From the NCBI GenBank assembly GCA_937928385.1, contig CALEZD010000098.1, positions 1 to 64,000 of the forward strand: a stretch of 64,000 bases of DNA. The letters run 5' to 3'. This DNA is from an uncultured Bacteroidota bacterium (lineage in GTDB: Bacteria > Bacteroidota > Bacteroidia > Chitinophagales > Chitinophagaceae). Under the pieces are notes generated by a model that made no database searches, was not told where the DNA came from, and worked only from the letters and a program-made list of their open reading frames with translations. Positions within the stretch are counted from its first letter, which is position 1. Each line of letters begins with the position of its first letter. Below, piece by piece: positions 16,585-24,924 of the stretch. Position numbers and translations under genes: made by a program.

Positions 16585-19218
16585 CTATGCTGTTGTTTCT
16601 GAATTATTTATTTCATCATCTCCCGGTTGTACAAAGAAACTGATGGTTCTCAATGGATTGATAAAGCCTGTAAATCGTTTTTTCCACGGTATTACAGCCT
16701 TTACCTTATTAATAAACGGCTGCAGGAAGCCTGATACAACTGCTTTGTCTTTTTCGGTCAATTCCTGTTTCGCGTATTTCTTTTTCAGATATACGTTCAT
16801 GAAAGCAGTATAGTTGGTGCCCATCACCGGGTCGACGGCGCGGGCAGCATACTGCATAGGGGTTTGCCCATTGCGGAAGAGGCCTAACTGGTGCAGGTAG
16901 AAGTTGGCTGCCCTGTAACCGAAGTAAGCTTTTGGCCCGTCAGCAGTTGCCCGTCTGTGCCTTATGACATAATAACGGTATATCATAGACGGCGTGAGCA
17001 ACAATAATAATATGATAGCCCCCACTACGCCTGCCAGTGTTAATAATATTTGCCTGGCTGAAAGCGGTTGGTCCGGCGCTTGTTTCTGGGGTTTGTCTTC
17101 GGGTTTTGCCGTGTCTTTGCGTTTCAGGTACAGTTCATCCAGCGGGGTGGGCGAGGGTATCCTTTGGGCCAGGGCGTCTCCTGCCTCGCCGGGGCGTGGT
17201 TTCATATCCTTCAACGCCTGTGCGTAGGACACTGCTGTGCCTTCATCTCCTTTTTTTACTTTGCTAAGGGGCACGTCCACACTATCTACAAATATGGCGG
17301 CCACCTTCATATCCATCACCATAGTGGCGGTGCTGTCCATTTTGTATTCCTTATCGTGAAACACTATATGCTTCACCTTCATGGTGAGCAGTTTCTTCAG
17401 TGTATCTACATCGGCCACTATACCATCGGCAGCCAGCCATGCGCGGGGAGGTTGCAGCGGTGGCGTTCCATCAGGTTGGGGGCTTTGTTCAGCTTCTTCG
17501 TTGCCAACGGTGGTATCAAAGTCGAGCCAGCCATAGCCCGGAAAGTACACCTGTACCCATGCATGTGCCTGGTCGGCGTAATACCAGTACCAGCCTTTGT
17601 TTTTATCGCTGCGGTCAACGGTCATAAAGCCCACTGTAATGCGTGACGGTATGCCCAGCGACCGGAGCATAAAGAGGGTAGCGCCTGCATAATAAGCACA
17701 ATAGCCCTTCTTGTTCTCAAACAGGAAGTACATCAGTTTGGATGCACTGGGGATGTCGGGTACGCCGGGATTATCGGTATAGGTATATACCCGCTGGTTG
17801 TTTTCGTCCCGTTGCAGGAAGTAATCGCGGATGGCGAGTACTTTATCTACAGGTGTAGCGGCATTTTTGGTCACTTCATGCGCCAGGGTGCTTATTTGTT
17901 TAAACTTATCATTGGGCGGCATGTCGGTATAATAGTCCATGAACTTTTTATCTGTACCGGCATAATCCTTTACTTTTCGCAATACCTCAAACCTGTTTTC
18001 CTGGAAGGTGCGTATCTGCTCTTCCTCAGAATTGTATATAAAGTAGGCGCTATTCAGTTCCGACACATAGCCCTTGGCACGATAGGCGGATATGAATTCG
18101 TTGCGGTAATCTTTTTCTACCGCAATGGGCTGTACAAAGAACCCCACATTGGGCGCAACATAAGTGCCGGTAGATAGTTTTTTGTTGTATATCTCTATGT
18201 CTACCGTCCTGCGCAGCTTGGTAGCCTTGCTGTTCAGTATTACGGTTGAATCTGTTTCTGTAAAGAACAACGGTATTTTGCCGGGGTTGGGCTCAAACAG
18301 GTCGTTGGAGGGCAGCAGCGAATCACGCTCAAAAGTTTCAGTAAGGGTATCGAAATAGGTATAATAAAAAGCAGTAAGGTAAAGCGGGTTGGGCATTTCC
18401 GTACCGGGGAAGAAGTTATCAATATGTGCGGCGAACAAAAGCTCGTTGCTGCGGCCCAGGTTGCTACGCAGGCGGCTGTATTCTTTTATATCGAAAGTGC
18501 CGTCTTTGTTTTTCTTCAACATGCTGCTTTCGCCGTCTTTACCGCCTCCGCCATAGTTGGCCACGGTTTCTTTTATTTCGCCCCGCATCATATACACCAC
18601 GCCGCCAAACAGCAATAAGGCCAGCAACCCGAACAGGAACAGCCGCCTGCCCATAAACCACCAGAACTTCTGCGACTTGTCTTTGTAACTATAAATCTGC
18701 TCGGCAGCATACAGGATATACACCGCATACAGTACAGCAGGCGTAAAGTCGCGCAGCAGGGTATAGACACTGTCCATCTGCGCCTTGGCTATCAGCAATA
18801 TGCAGGCAACCAGCATAAGCGCTGCGGTAAATACCGACCAGTACCTGAGCCGGGTAAAGCCCCAACCCATCAGCCAGCCAACCGTGAACAGGATGGCAAA
18901 GACTAAAAACTGAACAGATATAAAGAATGCATCAAACTCACCTACGGCCATCTTATCCAGCCCCTCGTACACAAGGAACATGCCGAACACCAGCAGCAGG
19001 AAGGTAGGCAGGAACCTGAACCTGAAGGCATAAAATAGCGCGCTGATGCCCATGCCCGCGGCAAAATATATTGTTTGCTGCAGGGCCTGTGCTTTCAATA
19101 TGGAATAATACTCGTTGGCATGCCACAGTATATAGTAGCTCACCAACGCAGTAGGCAGTACCAGGAAAATAAGTTTGGCCAGTAGTTCATTAACCGGCGT
19201 GGCTCTTTGTATATTCAT
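16585..19218 (-). CDS. Multi-pass membrane protein with transglutaminase-like domain (TgpA-like)
   Basis: An 877-residue protein. Five or six membrane helices fill residues about 15-210. A large extracytoplasmic part follows, ending in a transglutaminase core with the catalytic triad C507 (KKGYCAYYAG), H552 (DQAHAWVQVYF) and an Asp at about 567 (YGWLDFD). A further helix (about 719-745) leads to a short cytoplasmic tail. This layout matches the TgpA/DUF3488 type, an essential periplasmic transglutaminase of unknown substrate in Pseudomonas. The Cys, His and Asp are all kept, so it should be active. It heads the block leading to PBP1A (55-base gap), which points to a wall or envelope role. Function is inferred only. 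Confidence 0.85.
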   Translation of the reverse strand: MNIQRATPVNELLAKLIFLVLPTALVSYYILWHANEYYSILKAQALQQTIYFAAGMGISALFYAFRFRFLPTFLLLVFGMFLVYEGLDKMAVGEFDAFFISVQFLVFAILFTVGWLMGWGFTRLRYWSVFTAALMLVACILLIAKAQMDSVYTLLRDFTPAVLYAVYILYAAEQIYSYKDKSQKFWWFMGRRLFLFGLLALLLFGGVVYMMRGEIKETVANYGGGGKDGESSMLKKNKDGTFDIKEYSRLRSNLGRSNELLFAAHIDNFFPGTEMPNPLYLTAFYYTYFDTLTETFERDSLLPSNDLFEPNPGKIPLFFTETDSTVILNSKATKLRRTVDIEIYNKKLSTGTYVAPNVGFFVQPIAVEKDYRNEFISAYRAKGYVSELNSAYFIYNSEEEQIRTFQENRFEVLRKVKDYAGTDKKFMDYYTDMPPNDKFKQISTLAHEVTKNAATPVDKVLAIRDYFLQRDENNQRVYTYTDNPGVPDIPSASKLMYFLFENKKGYCAYYAGATLFMLRSLGIPSRITVGFMTVDRSDKNKGWYWYYADQAHAWVQVYFPGYGWLDFDTTVGNEEAEQSPQPDGTPPLQPPRAWLAADGIVADVDTLKKLLTMKVKHIVFHDKEYKMDSTATMVMDMKVAAIFVDSVDVPLSKVKKGDEGTAVSYAQALKDMKPRPGEAGDALAQRIPSPTPLDELYLKRKDTAKPEDKPQKQAPDQPLSARQILLTLAGVVGAIILLLLLTPSMIYRYYVIRHRRATADGPKAYFGYRAANFYLHQLGLFRNGQTPMQYAARAVDPVMGTNYTAFMNVYLKKKYAKQELTEKDKAVVSGFLQPFINKVKAVIPWKKRFTGFINPLRTISFFVQPGDDEINNSETTA

Positions 19219-19278
19219 ATACCTGAAGCCTTAAATTTAGGATAAATATTTACAGGGGCTTTGTTAAAAATGAGGGCA

Positions 19279-19746
19279 TTATATCTTATCCAGTACAAAT
19301 GAGTAACGCCCTTCAGCCCTTTCTGCCGAAAACCGTATTTTCTTATTGCCTATACTGGCGTTCTTCCCATGCCAGTAGTAGGTATTGCCGCCCCTGTTAT
19401 TGCTCTTTATGTCTATGATGATGGTATAATCGTTGTTGGAATTGGTATTGTCATCATCGTCTGTAGTAGTATAGGAACTGGTCACCACGTCATATTTGCC
19501 AAAGTAGGTCACTGAATTATTCTGGTCAATCAGAGCTGCCTCTTTCTTATCGTTCAGTTGCAATATCATATTGTTGTACTGCTGGGTCACATTATCCGAC
19601 TTCAGAAAGCCGTTGTGCAGCATTACTTTTTCAAACTTGTATTGGCCGATAGCTTTCCTTTCAGCATCAGTCAAGCCGTCGTTCTTTTCACAGGCGGCCA
19701 TAAATAATATTATTGCGGACAACGATATATGTAGCAGGCTTTTCAT
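19279..19746 (-). CDS. Small lipoprotein of unknown function
   Basis: A 155-residue protein with a type II signal: MKSLLHISLSAIILFMAAC, Cys19 being the likely lipidated residue. The mature part is polar and rich in Asn, Asp, Tyr and Lys, with a low-complexity acidic/Asn stretch at about 97-108. Its predicted character is beta-rich. No family is recognised. It is 60 bases upstream of the transglutaminase gene on the same strand and may be read with it. Confidence 0.75.
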   Translation of the reverse strand: MKSLLHISLSAIILFMAACEKNDGLTDAERKAIGQYKFEKVMLHNGFLKSDNVTQQYNNMILQLNDKKEAALIDQNNSVTYFGKYDVVTSSYTTTDDDDNTNSNNDYTIIIDIKSNNRGGNTYYWHGKNASIGNKKIRFSAERAEGRYSFVLDKI

Positions 19747-19773
19747 ACTACAATTTTATGCAATAAATATGCA

Positions 19774-19781
19774 CAAAACTA
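19774..19781 (-). promoter_or_regulatory. Putative -7 element for the envelope block
   Basis: On the minus strand this reads TAGTTTTG, an exact TAnnTTTG match 28 bases before the lipoprotein start at 19746. No clear -33 box is visible, so confidence is limited. If real it would drive the lipoprotein and perhaps the genes down to 9030. Confidence 0.4.
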
Positions 19782-19955
19782 TGCCTGTTGCCCATTACAG
19801 CGTTAAAATAATGCTAAACCCTTGTTGTATATGTATACGGATAATCAGGGGGATATGAACATTAACTAATTATTTACCAACATAGGGTACATCTGTTGTG
19901 CGGCCATTATTAAGAAAACGTTATCTTAGGCACGTTTTAAAAATATTAAGTAAAA

Positions 19956-20933
19956 ATGATTCAGGAAAAAGTAAATCCGGTGAAGCTCTCTCATGGCGAC
20001 CTGGATGAAAAAACAAAACAGATGTTACAGAAATTCAAAATTGTTACCGTTATCGGTTCCGGCACAATGGGCAATGGTATCTGCCATGTTTTCGCACAAA
20101 GCGGATTTAATGTGCACATGATGGACATCAAACAGGATGCACTGGACAAAGCTGTAGGCACCATAGGCAAAAACATGGACCGCCAGATAGCCAAACAAAC
20201 GCTGACTGAAGAACAAAAACAGGATGCACTCGGGCGCATCATTACCTACACCAACATGGCCGATGCCGTAAAGGATGCCGACCTGGTAATAGAAGCGGCA
20301 ACTGAAAACATTGACCTGAAAACGAAAATATTTGAAGAGCTGGACAAGCTGTGCCCTGAGCACACTATACTGGCTACCAACACTTCTTCTATTTCTATCA
20401 CACGCATCGGTTCGCACACCAAGCGCCCCGGACAGGTAATAGGTATGCACTTTATGAATCCCGTGCCGGTAATGAAGCTGGTGGAAATCATAAACGGTTA
20501 TGCTACTACTGAAGAGGTGACCAAAGTGATACATGACTTGTCTAAATTCCTGGGTAAAGTTCCTTGCGTTGTGCAGGACTATCCCGGCTTCGTGTCCAAC
20601 CGTATATTGATGCCTTTAATCAACGAAGCCATCATTACCCTGCAGGAAGGCGTAGCAGGAGTAGAGGAAATAGATACTATTATGAAGCTGGGTATGGCGC
20701 ACCCTATGGGGCCGCTGCAACTGGCTGACTTCATCGGGTTGGATACATGCTATTCAATCATGAATGTGCTGCACATGGGATTCGGCAAGCAGAAGTATGC
20801 ACCAGCTACGCTGCTGGCCAATATGGTGCAGGCAGGCTACCTGGGTGCTAAAAGCGGAGAGGGCTTTTACAAATATACCCCCGGCAGCAAAGAGCTCGTG
20901 GTTAGCTCCCGTTTCCAGAATAAGAAATGGTAG
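19956..20933 (+). CDS. 3-hydroxyacyl-CoA (3-hydroxybutyryl-CoA) dehydrogenase
   Basis: A 325-residue cytosolic NAD-dependent enzyme interconverting 3-hydroxyacyl-CoA and acetoacetyl-type CoA in fatty acid or butyrate metabolism. The NAD loop VIGSGTMGNGI begins at about residue 33. NTSSISITRI, the catalytic His region GMHFMNPVPVMKLVE, and the C-terminal DYPGFVSNRILMPLINEA and MGLPMGP-like HPMGPLQLADFIGLD blocks are intact. About 25 extra residues precede the usual start. The in-frame ATG at 20022 would give a more standard length, so the true start is uncertain. It is a single gene with its own terminator. It resembles hbd/paaH, but the substrate cannot be fixed. Confidence 0.93.
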   Translation: MIQEKVNPVKLSHGDLDEKTKQMLQKFKIVTVIGSGTMGNGICHVFAQSGFNVHMMDIKQDALDKAVGTIGKNMDRQIAKQTLTEEQKQDALGRIITYTNMADAVKDADLVIEAATENIDLKTKIFEELDKLCPEHTILATNTSSISITRIGSHTKRPGQVIGMHFMNPVPVMKLVEIINGYATTEEVTKVIHDLSKFLGKVPCVVQDYPGFVSNRILMPLINEAIITLQEGVAGVEEIDTIMKLGMAHPMGPLQLADFIGLDTCYSIMNVLHMGFGKQKYAPATLLANMVQAGYLGAKSGEGFYKYTPGSKELVVSSRFQNKKW

Positions 20934-20939
20934 CGGAAC

Positions 20940-20955
20940 CCCGATAGCTATCGGG
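20940..20955. repeat. 16-bp palindrome CCCGATAGCTATCGGG
   Basis: A perfect 16-bp palindrome six bases after the dehydrogenase stop, before the terminator hairpin. Short GC-rich palindromes of this kind ending in CGGGAC occur after genes in Bacteroidota genomes. A related hairpin ending in CGGGAC is at 31381 here. Confidence 0.6.
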
Positions 20956-20971
20956 ACAAAAGTAAAATTTA

Positions 20972-21006
20972 AAAAGCGGTGGCCTGTGCTGCCGCTTTTG
21001 TTTTTC
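20972..21006 (+). terminator. Terminator of the dehydrogenase gene
   Basis: Stem AAAAGCGG (20972-20979) pairs with CCGCTTTT (20992-20999), followed by GTTTTT. It lies 38 bases after the stop codon. Confidence 0.75.
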
Positions 21007-21059
21007 TATTCCTTTCAAAAGGAGTAAACTAATAACGTATCCCGGAATAATATCCCACT

Positions 21060-21509
21060 TTAATCCCGCCTAATGTTTGGGAAGGGTGGTGTTGTGCAAT
21101 GATCTTGTTCATGCTTGAGTGCAGCACGGTAGCTAACAACGTTTTCTTTTCTGGGTAGACCATATTGAATAATAAGATTGTGATAATCAACACCCAAGCT
21201 TGTCAAATATTTATAAACAGCGTAAACTCTTTCCCAAGCTTTTTCTTGCTGGCTAATTTTTTTACAGTCACGTCCGGTAATTATGACTATGCAGGATTGA
21301 TTATTTTTTATTTCTTGTGCTAATCCCCGCAATTGCCTACAAGCATCTTTCGTTAATGTTATTGAGCGTGAAGGAAAATAAACTTCGCCAGGAGATATAG
21401 TGCAGTCCAGACGCGTAGAATCATGAAAATTATGCTCCTGTGAATAGATTGTAAAAGGAAATAGGATTCCAATGAAAAAAATACTTATGACCACGATGCA
21501 CCTATACAT
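21060..21509 (-). CDS. Small exported protein resembling a minimal OmpA-like domain
   Basis: A 149-residue protein with a signal peptide (MYRCIVVISIFFIGILFPFTIYSQ). The rest fits loosely to an OmpA C-terminal peptidoglycan-binding domain: a beta strand and helix (VYFPSRSITLTKDACRQL), a core strand IVIITGRDCKK in place of the usual GHTD motif, a helix ending RVYAVYKYLTSLGVD, and LIIQYGLP. The Asp-Arg pair that binds diaminopimelate is only partly kept. Four cysteines are in the mature part. Family placement is tentative. It stands alone on the minus strand. Confidence 0.65.
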   Translation of the reverse strand: MYRCIVVISIFFIGILFPFTIYSQEHNFHDSTRLDCTISPGEVYFPSRSITLTKDACRQLRGLAQEIKNNQSCIVIITGRDCKKISQQEKAWERVYAVYKYLTSLGVDYHNLIIQYGLPRKENVVSYRAALKHEQDHCTTPPFPNIRRD

Positions 21510-21603
21510 AAAGGATTTTAGATAAAGTAATTTACGTATTACTTCGATAAACGCAGCAGGTTAATTAGTCTCCCCTTAATGGGGATAGGGGTAGAACACC
21601 ACT

Positions 21604-21945
21604 TCACTTCTTCTTCTTACTCGCCTTCGCTTTTTTGTTGAAGTCAAGACACAGCTTTATCCAGTAGTCCAGGTCCGATTTCTTTTTTATGCCGTCTTCG
21701 TGTACGAATACATAGCCCTTCATGGGCCTGCCTGTAAAATCCATCGGGCGGGCACCGTTGCGTTCTACGGCTTCGTCATATACATCGGGGCCTACACGGC
21801 ACATTATTTCGTCTTCGTTTACACCGATGCACATCTTATCATCTACCATAAAACATAAGCCGCCAAACATGCGTTTCTCTTCTATCTTCCTTGCATCGCC
21901 CAGTGCTTCACGCACACGGTCAGCTATTTTTTCCGAGTAAGCCAT
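21604..21945 (-). CDS. TfoX N-terminal domain protein
   Basis: A 113-residue protein (MAYSEKIADRVREAL start) with the TfoX/Sxy N-terminal fold: KRMFGGLCFMVDDKMCIGV, RVGPDVYDEAV, GRPMKGYVFV. In proteobacteria TfoX controls competence, but stand-alone N-domain proteins of this type are widespread and of unknown role. The tail is Lys-rich (KKAKASKKKK). A longer reading from 22005 would run over the end of the DUF1801 gene and was set aside, because homologues start at MAYSEK. It begins 10 bases after the DUF1801 stop. Confidence 0.85.
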   Translation of the reverse strand: MAYSEKIADRVREALGDARKIEEKRMFGGLCFMVDDKMCIGVNEDEIMCRVGPDVYDEAVERNGARPMDFTGRPMKGYVFVHEDGIKKKSDLDYWIKLCLDFNKKAKASKKKK

Positions 21946-21955
21946 AGTTGTTGTT

Positions 21956-22390
21956 TTATTTCTTTTTACCTGGATATTTTTTCGTAGTGTGTTTAGTAGA
22001 TGCAATGGCCATCTTCTTCAGAATGCCCAGGTCGATATCTGCCAGTTTGTTGACATACACACAGGCAACCGCTGCCTTGTGCTTTCCGAGTTTCGCCAAT
22101 AATTCATCTCTCCCGGGAAATTCAGATTCGAAATAGAGTGATATAGCTGCCTTACGGGGAGAAAAGCCCGCTAACGGCGCGTCTCCTTCACGCCCGCTCT
22201 CGTATTTGTAATGATAACTACCAAACCCGATAATAGTAGGCCCCCACATATACGGCTCATGGCCGGTCACTTCCCTCATCATGTTGATGAGGGTATAACT
22301 GTCTTGTTTTTTCTTTTCGTCGGGCAGGGCGTTTATAAAAGCCTCTACGCTGGCGCCTGTTGGCGATGTTTTGTTTTTACTGCCGGCCAT
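21956..22390 (-). CDS. DUF1801 domain protein (YdhG-like)
   Basis: A 144-residue cytosolic protein with family features VEAFINALPDEKKKQDSY, EPYMWGPTIIGFGSYHYKY, GFSPRKAAISLYF and a Lys-rich C-terminus (KKYPGKKK). The fold is small alpha/beta; function is unknown. It is co-directional with TfoX-like downstream (10-base gap) and divergent from the C1 aminopeptidase. Both proteins have basic Lys-rich tails, which may be shared nucleic-acid or solubility features. Confidence 0.85.
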   Translation of the reverse strand: MAGSKNKTSPTGASVEAFINALPDEKKKQDSYTLINMMREVTGHEPYMWGPTIIGFGSYHYKYESGREGDAPLAGFSPRKAAISLYFESEFPGRDELLAKLGKHKAAVACVYVNKLADIDLGILKKMAIASTKHTTKKYPGKKK

Positions 22391-22501
22391 ATAGCTAAGT
22401 TACTGCATAAACCCATTATTTACCCCTATAAGGGGGTTTCCCTATCGTGGATATTTGGTTATCTTAGCAAACTTTCAATTAAACAACTACTTAATATAAC
22501 A

Positions 22502-23692
22502 ATGAGGAAATTAGCATTATCCATTGCCTTGGTACTGCCACTGTTCAGCTTTTCGCAAGACGACCTGATTAACAAAATCAAAGACAACAAAAGCGACAGC
22601 GCCAAAAAGAAATTTGAATTCAAACATATCATCAACCTGGAAACTACTGATGTGAAAAACCAGGGTAAATCAGGTACCTGCTGGAGTTATAGCACCAATT
22701 CCTTCCTGGAGAGTGAGATGATACGTATGGGCAAAAAGCCGGTGGATATAGCTGAAATATACACCGCACGTTGCGTGTACAAGGAGCGTGCCGATGCCTT
22801 TGTGCGTATGCATGGAGAGTTTTCTTATGGCGACGGTGGCGCCTGCCACGATGTTATCAATATGTATGCCAAATACGGCGCTTTGCCGCAGAGTGTGTAC
22901 AGTGGCCTGAATTACGGTACGGATAAAAATGTATTCGGCGAAATGCAGGGCATATTGAAAGCCATGCTGGATGTAGTGGTGAAAAACCCCAACAAGCGTA
23001 TAACGCCCAACTGGAAGAAAGCATTTGAAGGTGTGCTGGATGCCTACCTGGGCCCCGTGCCGGAAACCTTTGAATACCAGGGGAAATTATATACCGCTAA
23101 AACATTCGCCAGGAATGTGGTAGGTATCAACCCGCAGGATTATATGGAATTCTCATCCTTCAGCTACCAGCCTTACTACGAAAAGACGATGCTGATGGTG
23201 CCCGACAACTGGAGCCTGGATAAGGTGTACAACCTGCCGCTGAATGACATGATACCCATCATAGACAACGCGCTGAAAAACGGCTATACCGTAGCATGGG
23301 CTACCGATGTGAGTGAGAAATACTTTAGTTGGAAAAACGGCGTGGCGTATGTGCCGGACATGACATGGGCAGAACTTGATGAAGTAAAAGAGAAAGAGGA
23401 TTACGAAGCCTTATTTGACGGCCCTAAGAAAGACTTGAAAATTACAGAAGAAATTCGCCAGGAAGCTTTTGACAACTACACTACTACCGACGACCATGGT
23501 ATGCATATAGTAGGTATGGCAGAAGACCAGAATGGTAAGGAGTACTATATAGTTAAAAACAGCTGGGGCGAAAAGAATGATTATAAGGGATACATCTATG
23601 TAACCAAGGCGTATGTTCAGTATAAAACTACAGCCTTCCTGGTACATAAAGACGCAGTACCTGCTTATATTATTAAGAAGCTAAAGAGTTAA
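22502..23692 (+). CDS. C1-family aminopeptidase (bleomycin-hydrolase-like), exported
   Basis: A 396-residue papain-fold peptidase with a signal peptide (MRKLALSIALVLPLFSFSQ). The catalytic residues are C60 in QGKSGTCWSYST, a His in DDHGMHIVG (about 335) and N353 in VKNSWGE. This is the PepC/bleomycin hydrolase branch, but unlike cytosolic PepC it has a leader, placing it in the periplasm or outside. An open frame extends back to 22211, but it overlaps the DUF1801 gene on the other strand, and the signal peptide fixes the start at 22502. It is a single gene with a terminator. Confidence 0.9.
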   Translation: MRKLALSIALVLPLFSFSQDDLINKIKDNKSDSAKKKFEFKHIINLETTDVKNQGKSGTCWSYSTNSFLESEMIRMGKKPVDIAEIYTARCVYKERADAFVRMHGEFSYGDGGACHDVINMYAKYGALPQSVYSGLNYGTDKNVFGEMQGILKAMLDVVVKNPNKRITPNWKKAFEGVLDAYLGPVPETFEYQGKLYTAKTFARNVVGINPQDYMEFSSFSYQPYYEKTMLMVPDNWSLDKVYNLPLNDMIPIIDNALKNGYTVAWATDVSEKYFSWKNGVAYVPDMTWAELDEVKEKEDYEALFDGPKKDLKITEEIRQEAFDNYTTTDDHGMHIVGMAEDQNGKEYYIVKNSWGEKNDYKGYIYVTKAYVQYKTTAFLVHKDAVPAYIIKKLKS

Positions 23693-23716
23693 AATATAAG
23701 TGACAGGTGAAAAACT

Positions 23717-23744
23717 ATAAGGGGGCTATGCCCCCTTATTTTAT
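23717..23744. terminator. Bidirectional terminator between convergent genes
   Basis: Stem TAAGGGGG (23718-23725) and CCCCCTTA (23731-23738) close loop CTATG. A T-rich tail follows on the plus strand and another T-rich tail on the minus strand. It separates the aminopeptidase from the opposing gene at 23741. Confidence 0.8.
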
Positions 23745-24160
23745 ATTGCCTTCATACGATTGTTGCGCGGATTGTACTCTACCTCCGCCAGTCCAAGCGC
23801 TTCCATTAACGGGGGAATATACATGCCGAACCTGCCACGCAGCCCTTTCTTCAGTCCATACCATCCACCGGCGGGATTGTCCGGCGAACGGCCCCATGCT
23901 TCCACAGTGCCTTCTTTAGCGGGCTTCTGTTCGTCCGCACTGCCGAGGTCCATCCAGTCGCCGTGTTTTTTCAGCATTTTGTGCAGGTCATCTATACAGC
24001 GGTAGTCGTAGTGCAAAACCGTTTTGCCTACGGTGCATACCAGTATTTCTTTGCCGTCCTTTACATCTTTGTGCATGGTGTATTCCGAAGTGAGGGGCGG
24101 TGTCTGTAATGCCCAGGGATTTTCTTTCGTACCGTCGCCTGAAAATGTTACTTTAGTCAT
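23741..24160 (-). CDS. Hypothetical protein, conserved-looking
   Basis: A 139-residue soluble protein with no signal peptide. Visible features are an aromatic TVLHYDYRCIDDLHKMLKK-like segment around residues 48-64, PAGGWYGLKKGLRGRFGMY at about 96-115, and a basic end. I do not recognise a named family with confidence, although these blocks look like those of small Bacteroidota proteins of unknown function. It is read toward the shared terminator at 23717. The small lipoprotein gene at 24181 begins 20 bases upstream, so the two could be co-transcribed. Confidence 0.7.
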   Translation of the reverse strand: MTKVTFSGDGTKENPWALQTPPLTSEYTMHKDVKDGKEILVCTVGKTVLHYDYRCIDDLHKMLKKHGDWMDLGSADEQKPAKEGTVEAWGRSPDNPAGGWYGLKKGLRGRFGMYIPPLMEALGLAEVEYNPRNNRMKAI

Positions 24161-24180
24161 ATCTGTTTATTGCAATAAAT

Positions 24181-24405
24181 TTATTCCAGGTGGCATACAT
24201 AATCCATACCGGTGTACAAACCTCGTTGCGGTTGTGATTCACATTCTTCCTTTGCTTTCTTTTTTGTCTCTTTTATCTCAAACGATGGTGTAGAATTGTT
24301 GAGCGCAGGGCTATAACAACTACACCTGTATGATTTTTTGCATGAAGTGAAAGCAAAAGCCGATATGGCAAAGACTGCGAGAATAGTATAATGCTTCATG
24401 TTCAT
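24181..24405 (-). CDS. Small Cys-rich lipoprotein
   Basis: A 74-residue lipoprotein starting MNMKHYTILA, or at the Met two codons later (24399). The leader ends AFTSC, with the lipidated Cys at about 22. The short mature part has four further cysteines (RCSC, EECE, YVCH), enough for disulfides in the periplasm. A longer frame upstream reaches 24663 but has no signal peptide and overlaps the FKBP gene. Function is unknown. Confidence 0.7.
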   Translation of the reverse strand: MNMKHYTILAVFAISAFAFTSCKKSYRCSCYSPALNNSTPSFEIKETKKKAKEECESQPQRGLYTGMDYVCHLE

Positions 24406-24487
24406 CGAGTATTTTTTTAAATATATGAAATCCTTTGGCGACAAACAAGGGTATATGCCTAATTTAGCCTGATAAATATTACTGATT

Positions 24488-24922
24488 ATGGGCATTGCAG
24501 ACAAATTAAGGCTGATGAAACAGGCAAAAGCAGAGGATAACCTGAAAGCAGGACATGCATTCCTGGTGGAGAATAAGAAAAGAGATGGTGTAACAGAACT
24601 GCCCAGCGGCCTGCAGTACGAAGTAATAACAGAAGGCAATGGCGACAAACCTACAGCATACAATAAAGTTACCTGTCATTATCATGGCACATTGATTAAT
24701 GGGACTGTCTTTGATAGCTCTGTCAGGCGCGGGCAGCCTGCAACATTTCCGCTAAATATGGTTATCACCGGATGGACTGAGGGATTGCAACTGATGGGTG
24801 TAGGTAGTAAGTACCGTTTCTTCATACCACCGCACCTGGCCTATGGCGACAGGCAGGTGAGTGCTGAAATCGGCCCCAACAGCACCTTGATTTTTGATGT
24901 AGAACTGTTGGGCATTAACTAA
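24488..24922 (+). CDS. FKBP-type peptidyl-prolyl isomerase
   Basis: A 144-residue protein with a helical N-terminus (ADKLRLMKQAKAEDNLKAG) and a C-terminal FKBP domain: LPSGLQYEVITEG, VTCHYHGTLINGTVFDSS, VITGWTEGLQLMGVGSKYRFFIPPHLAYG and STLIFDVELLGI. This is the FklB/FkpA-like layout without the dimer-forming long N-domain. No signal peptide is seen, so it is probably cytosolic. The key FKBP residues (Y, F, W, and Y in HLAYG) are present. It catalyses cis-trans turning of X-Pro bonds and helps folding. Confidence 0.93.
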   Translation: MGIADKLRLMKQAKAEDNLKAGHAFLVENKKRDGVTELPSGLQYEVITEGNGDKPTAYNKVTCHYHGTLINGTVFDSSVRRGQPATFPLNMVITGWTEGLQLMGVGSKYRFFIPPHLAYGDRQVSAEIGPNSTLIFDVELLGIN

Positions 24923-24924
24923 TG

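Noticed and set aside
22211..22501. N-terminal extension of the C1 aminopeptidase
   Set aside because: It overlaps the DUF1801 gene on the other strand and would hide the signal peptide that starts at 22502.
24406..24663. N-terminal extension of the small lipoprotein
   Set aside because: It overlaps the FKBP gene and has no signal peptide, whereas the lipobox start at 24405 is clear.
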